Shown: positions 63,067 to 64,000 of the stretch, piece after piece
Position numbering within the stretch: position 1 is the stretch's first letter
Layout: each line of letters starts with the position of its first letter
From: Saccharolobus shibatae B12
Lineage (GTDB): Archaea; Thermoproteota; Thermoprotei_A; Sulfolobales; Sulfolobaceae
Length of the DNA stretch: 64,000 nt
Assembly (NCBI RefSeq): GCF_019175345.1
Contig: NZ_CP077717.1
Location: 2,513,644 to 2,577,643 of the forward strand
Reading direction: 5' to 3'
The notes under the pieces: generated by a model
Told to the model about the DNA's origin: nothing
The model's input: only the letters and a program-made list of their open reading frames with translations
Database searches by the model: none
Position numbers and translations under genes: made by a program

Positions 63067-63375
63067 TTAGAACTTACCGAACAGCATCAGCACAGCGAAC
63101 AAGATTCCGTATACTGCTATTCCTTCACCAATAGCTACGAAAATTAGAACTGTACCGAACATATCTCTTCTTTCTGTTAGCACACCTACTCCAGCCGCCG
63201 CAGCCATACCTACTGCTATTCCAGCACCTATTGCAGCCAATCCTACTGCTAATCCAGCACCTATGTTAATGCCAGCAAATCCTTGAGCAGTATCTGATGG
63301 TGCCTGTGCCCCTGCTATTACACTGCTTATTAATATCGGTAACAGAACGGATAGGATCAAACTTGCTCTCTTCAT
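63067..63375 (-). CDS. atpK: A-type ATP synthase proteolipid subunit K/c
   Basis: 102 residues. An N-terminal signal-like hydrophobic segment, removed in Sulfolobus proteolipids, is followed by two transmembrane helices: the glycine/alanine-rich [18 protein letters not shown], and one bearing the proton-carrying glutamate in [11 protein letters not shown]. Rotor ring of the membrane part. Last ATP synthase gene in this operon segment. Confidence 0.93.
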   Translation of the reverse strand: MKRASLILSVLLPILISSVIAGAQAPSDTAQGFAGINIGAGLAVGLAAIGAGIAVGMAAAAGVGVLTERRDMFGTVLIFVAIGEGIAVYGILFAVLMLFGKF

Positions 63376-63395
63376 AGTTAAGTCCCAGAAAACTA

Positions 63396-63554
63396 TTATG
63401 ACAATTCCTTTAAAACCTTTCTTTTTACTTCATCTAACTGATTAAGCCTATTTTTTAACAGTTTTTCATACTCTGCATTTACATTCTTTAAAATTTCACT
63501 TTTCTTCTCCTCAAGGGAGCTTCTTAAAATTTGTAAATATTTATTCTGATCCAC
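63396..63554 (-). CDS. Small (7 kDa) ATP synthase subunit, epsilon-like
   Basis: A 52-residue ORF. GTG 63552-63554 overlaps the end of atpD by 14 bases, and the gene ends 21 bases before atpK. The peptide is a single amphipathic, charged helix ([34 protein letters not shown]). Sulfolobus atp operons contain a gene for a very small subunit called epsilon between gamma(D) and the proteolipid, in exactly this position. Assigned from position plus helix character. A peripheral-stalk-like helix is an alternative view. Confidence 0.75.
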   Translation of the reverse strand: MDQNKYLQILRSSLEEKKSEILKNVNAEYEKLLKNRLNQLDEVKRKVLKELS

Positions 63555-64000
63555 TTTCCCTCCTCCTCTGTAATATTCTTCTTATAATTTTAAGTCTTGA
63601 GAATTCTTCCCTCTGTCTATCTTCTAAAATCTGCTTAATGAATTTAATAGATCCTCTATAAAATGGTAATATATAATTATCTATTGAGTTGATAAGTCTC
63701 TGAGTTTTTCTTAACTCGGAAACTAATGATCTTATCGTTGACTCTAATTCAACTAACTCAATAATCTTGTTCAAGGCTTCAGTCATCTCTTCATAAGATT
63801 CAGATAAATAGGGTGATGTTTCAACATCGCTGAAAGGCTTTGGGGGAATTGTGGATTTGTCTAATTTTATCGTCGGAACCTTTACTCCAAAAATTACTTT
63901 TATCGCACTACTAACCTCCAAGCTAGGTTTTTGTGAAAGAGCTATTTCCTCTATGTTAGAAATTCCTTCTGATGCTACTGCTTGTAAATAGCTTTCATAT
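63541..64000 (-). CDS. atpD: A-type ATP synthase subunit D (gamma), 5' part outside window
   Basis: The C-terminal 152 residues are in the window; the reading frame continues beyond the right edge. The segment V-K-V-P-T-I followed by a long helix ([30 protein letters not shown]) matches the rotor-shaft subunit D of A/V-ATPases. The helix ends in a basic R-R-I-L-Q-R-R-R tail. A TTG at 63921 is not the real start. Followed by the 52-residue gene and atpK. Confidence 0.88.
   Translation of the reverse strand, partial: YESYLQAVASEGISNIEEIALSQKPSLEVSSAIKVIFGVKVPTIKLDKSTIPPKPFSDVETSPYLSESYEEMTEALNKIIELVELESTIRSLVSELRKTQRLINSIDNYILPFYRGSIKFIKQILEDRQREEFSRLKIIRRILQRRRESGSE

Overview
The window looks like chromosomal DNA of a thermoacidophilic crenarchaeon of the order Sulfolobales, close to Saccharolobus solfataricus / Sulfolobus islandicus. 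The reasons are: low GC; dense gene packing with ATGA/GTGA overlaps; many start codons about 25-30 bases behind a TATA-like box (leaderless mRNAs); archaeal-type genes (Hjc, PINA, CdvB-family ESCRT-III, Taw3, S26e, A-type ATP synthase, UbiA lipid synthase); and the gene order hisCGABFDEHI, which is known from S. solfataricus. I found no tRNA or rRNA gene, insertion sequence, CRISPR array or prophage. No stretch longer than about 210 bases lacks a gene. Assignments come from motif reading only.

Layout. 1-4029: end of a DUF309 gene, an adenosine-specific-kinase-type gene, a probable C/D box sRNA, two membrane protein genes fired from a shared short promoter, a cupin, a hydroxyacyl-CoA-type dehydrogenase and translin. 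4010-11833: arginine/carbamoyl-phosphate operon argG-argH-carA-carB-argX (minus strand) with a tiny ribbon-helix-helix gene upstream. 11926-21166: a helix-turn-helix/zinc-finger gene, then the purine operon purC-S-Q-L-F-(purF paralogue)-D-M. 21276-26764: a tRNA-binding MetRS-beta-like protein, a Nog1-type GTPase, queE, taw3, an ESCRT-III paralogue (CdvB3-like), a PhoU-like regulator and a JAMM-like protein. 26802-33325: divergent pyrimidine operons pyrEF and pyrBI-pyrK-pyrC-pyrD, the latter running on into three small or membrane genes. 33380-36053: an Lrp regulator, a zinc-ribbon protein, a small unknown and a radical SAM protein that I identify as the GDGT ring synthase GrsA. 36054-44302: serS, a DUF59 gene and the complete histidine operon. 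44304-54300: leuS, a cobalamin adenosyltransferase, a tRNA thiolase, S-adenosylmethionine decarboxylase, an archaeal lipid pair (reductase-like and UbiA), GTPase and phosphatase. 54301-57575: ilvB-ilvN-ilvC with a leader. 57608-64000: Hjc and PINA convergent, pdxST, rps26e, proS and the distal part of the ATP synthase operon.

How it works together. The block is a biosynthetic core. carAB supplies carbamoyl phosphate to both arginine (argX-argG-argH) and pyrimidines (pyrB onward). PRPP is consumed by purF, pyrE and hisG. Purine, pyrimidine, histidine, arginine and branched-chain amino acid synthesis lie within 54 kb, interleaved with translation genes (aminoacyl-tRNA synthetases, tRNA modification) and membrane-lipid genes.

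Best items for follow-up: the C/D sRNA overlapping the stop codon of a neighbouring gene; the PurF paralogue lacking its catalytic cysteine inside the purine operon; the recurring 34-49 bp divergent promoters; a lipid-reductase-like gene whose FAD motif lies upstream of every normal start codon; the 35-codon ORF in the ilvB leader; and the CdvB3 and GrsA neighbourhoods.
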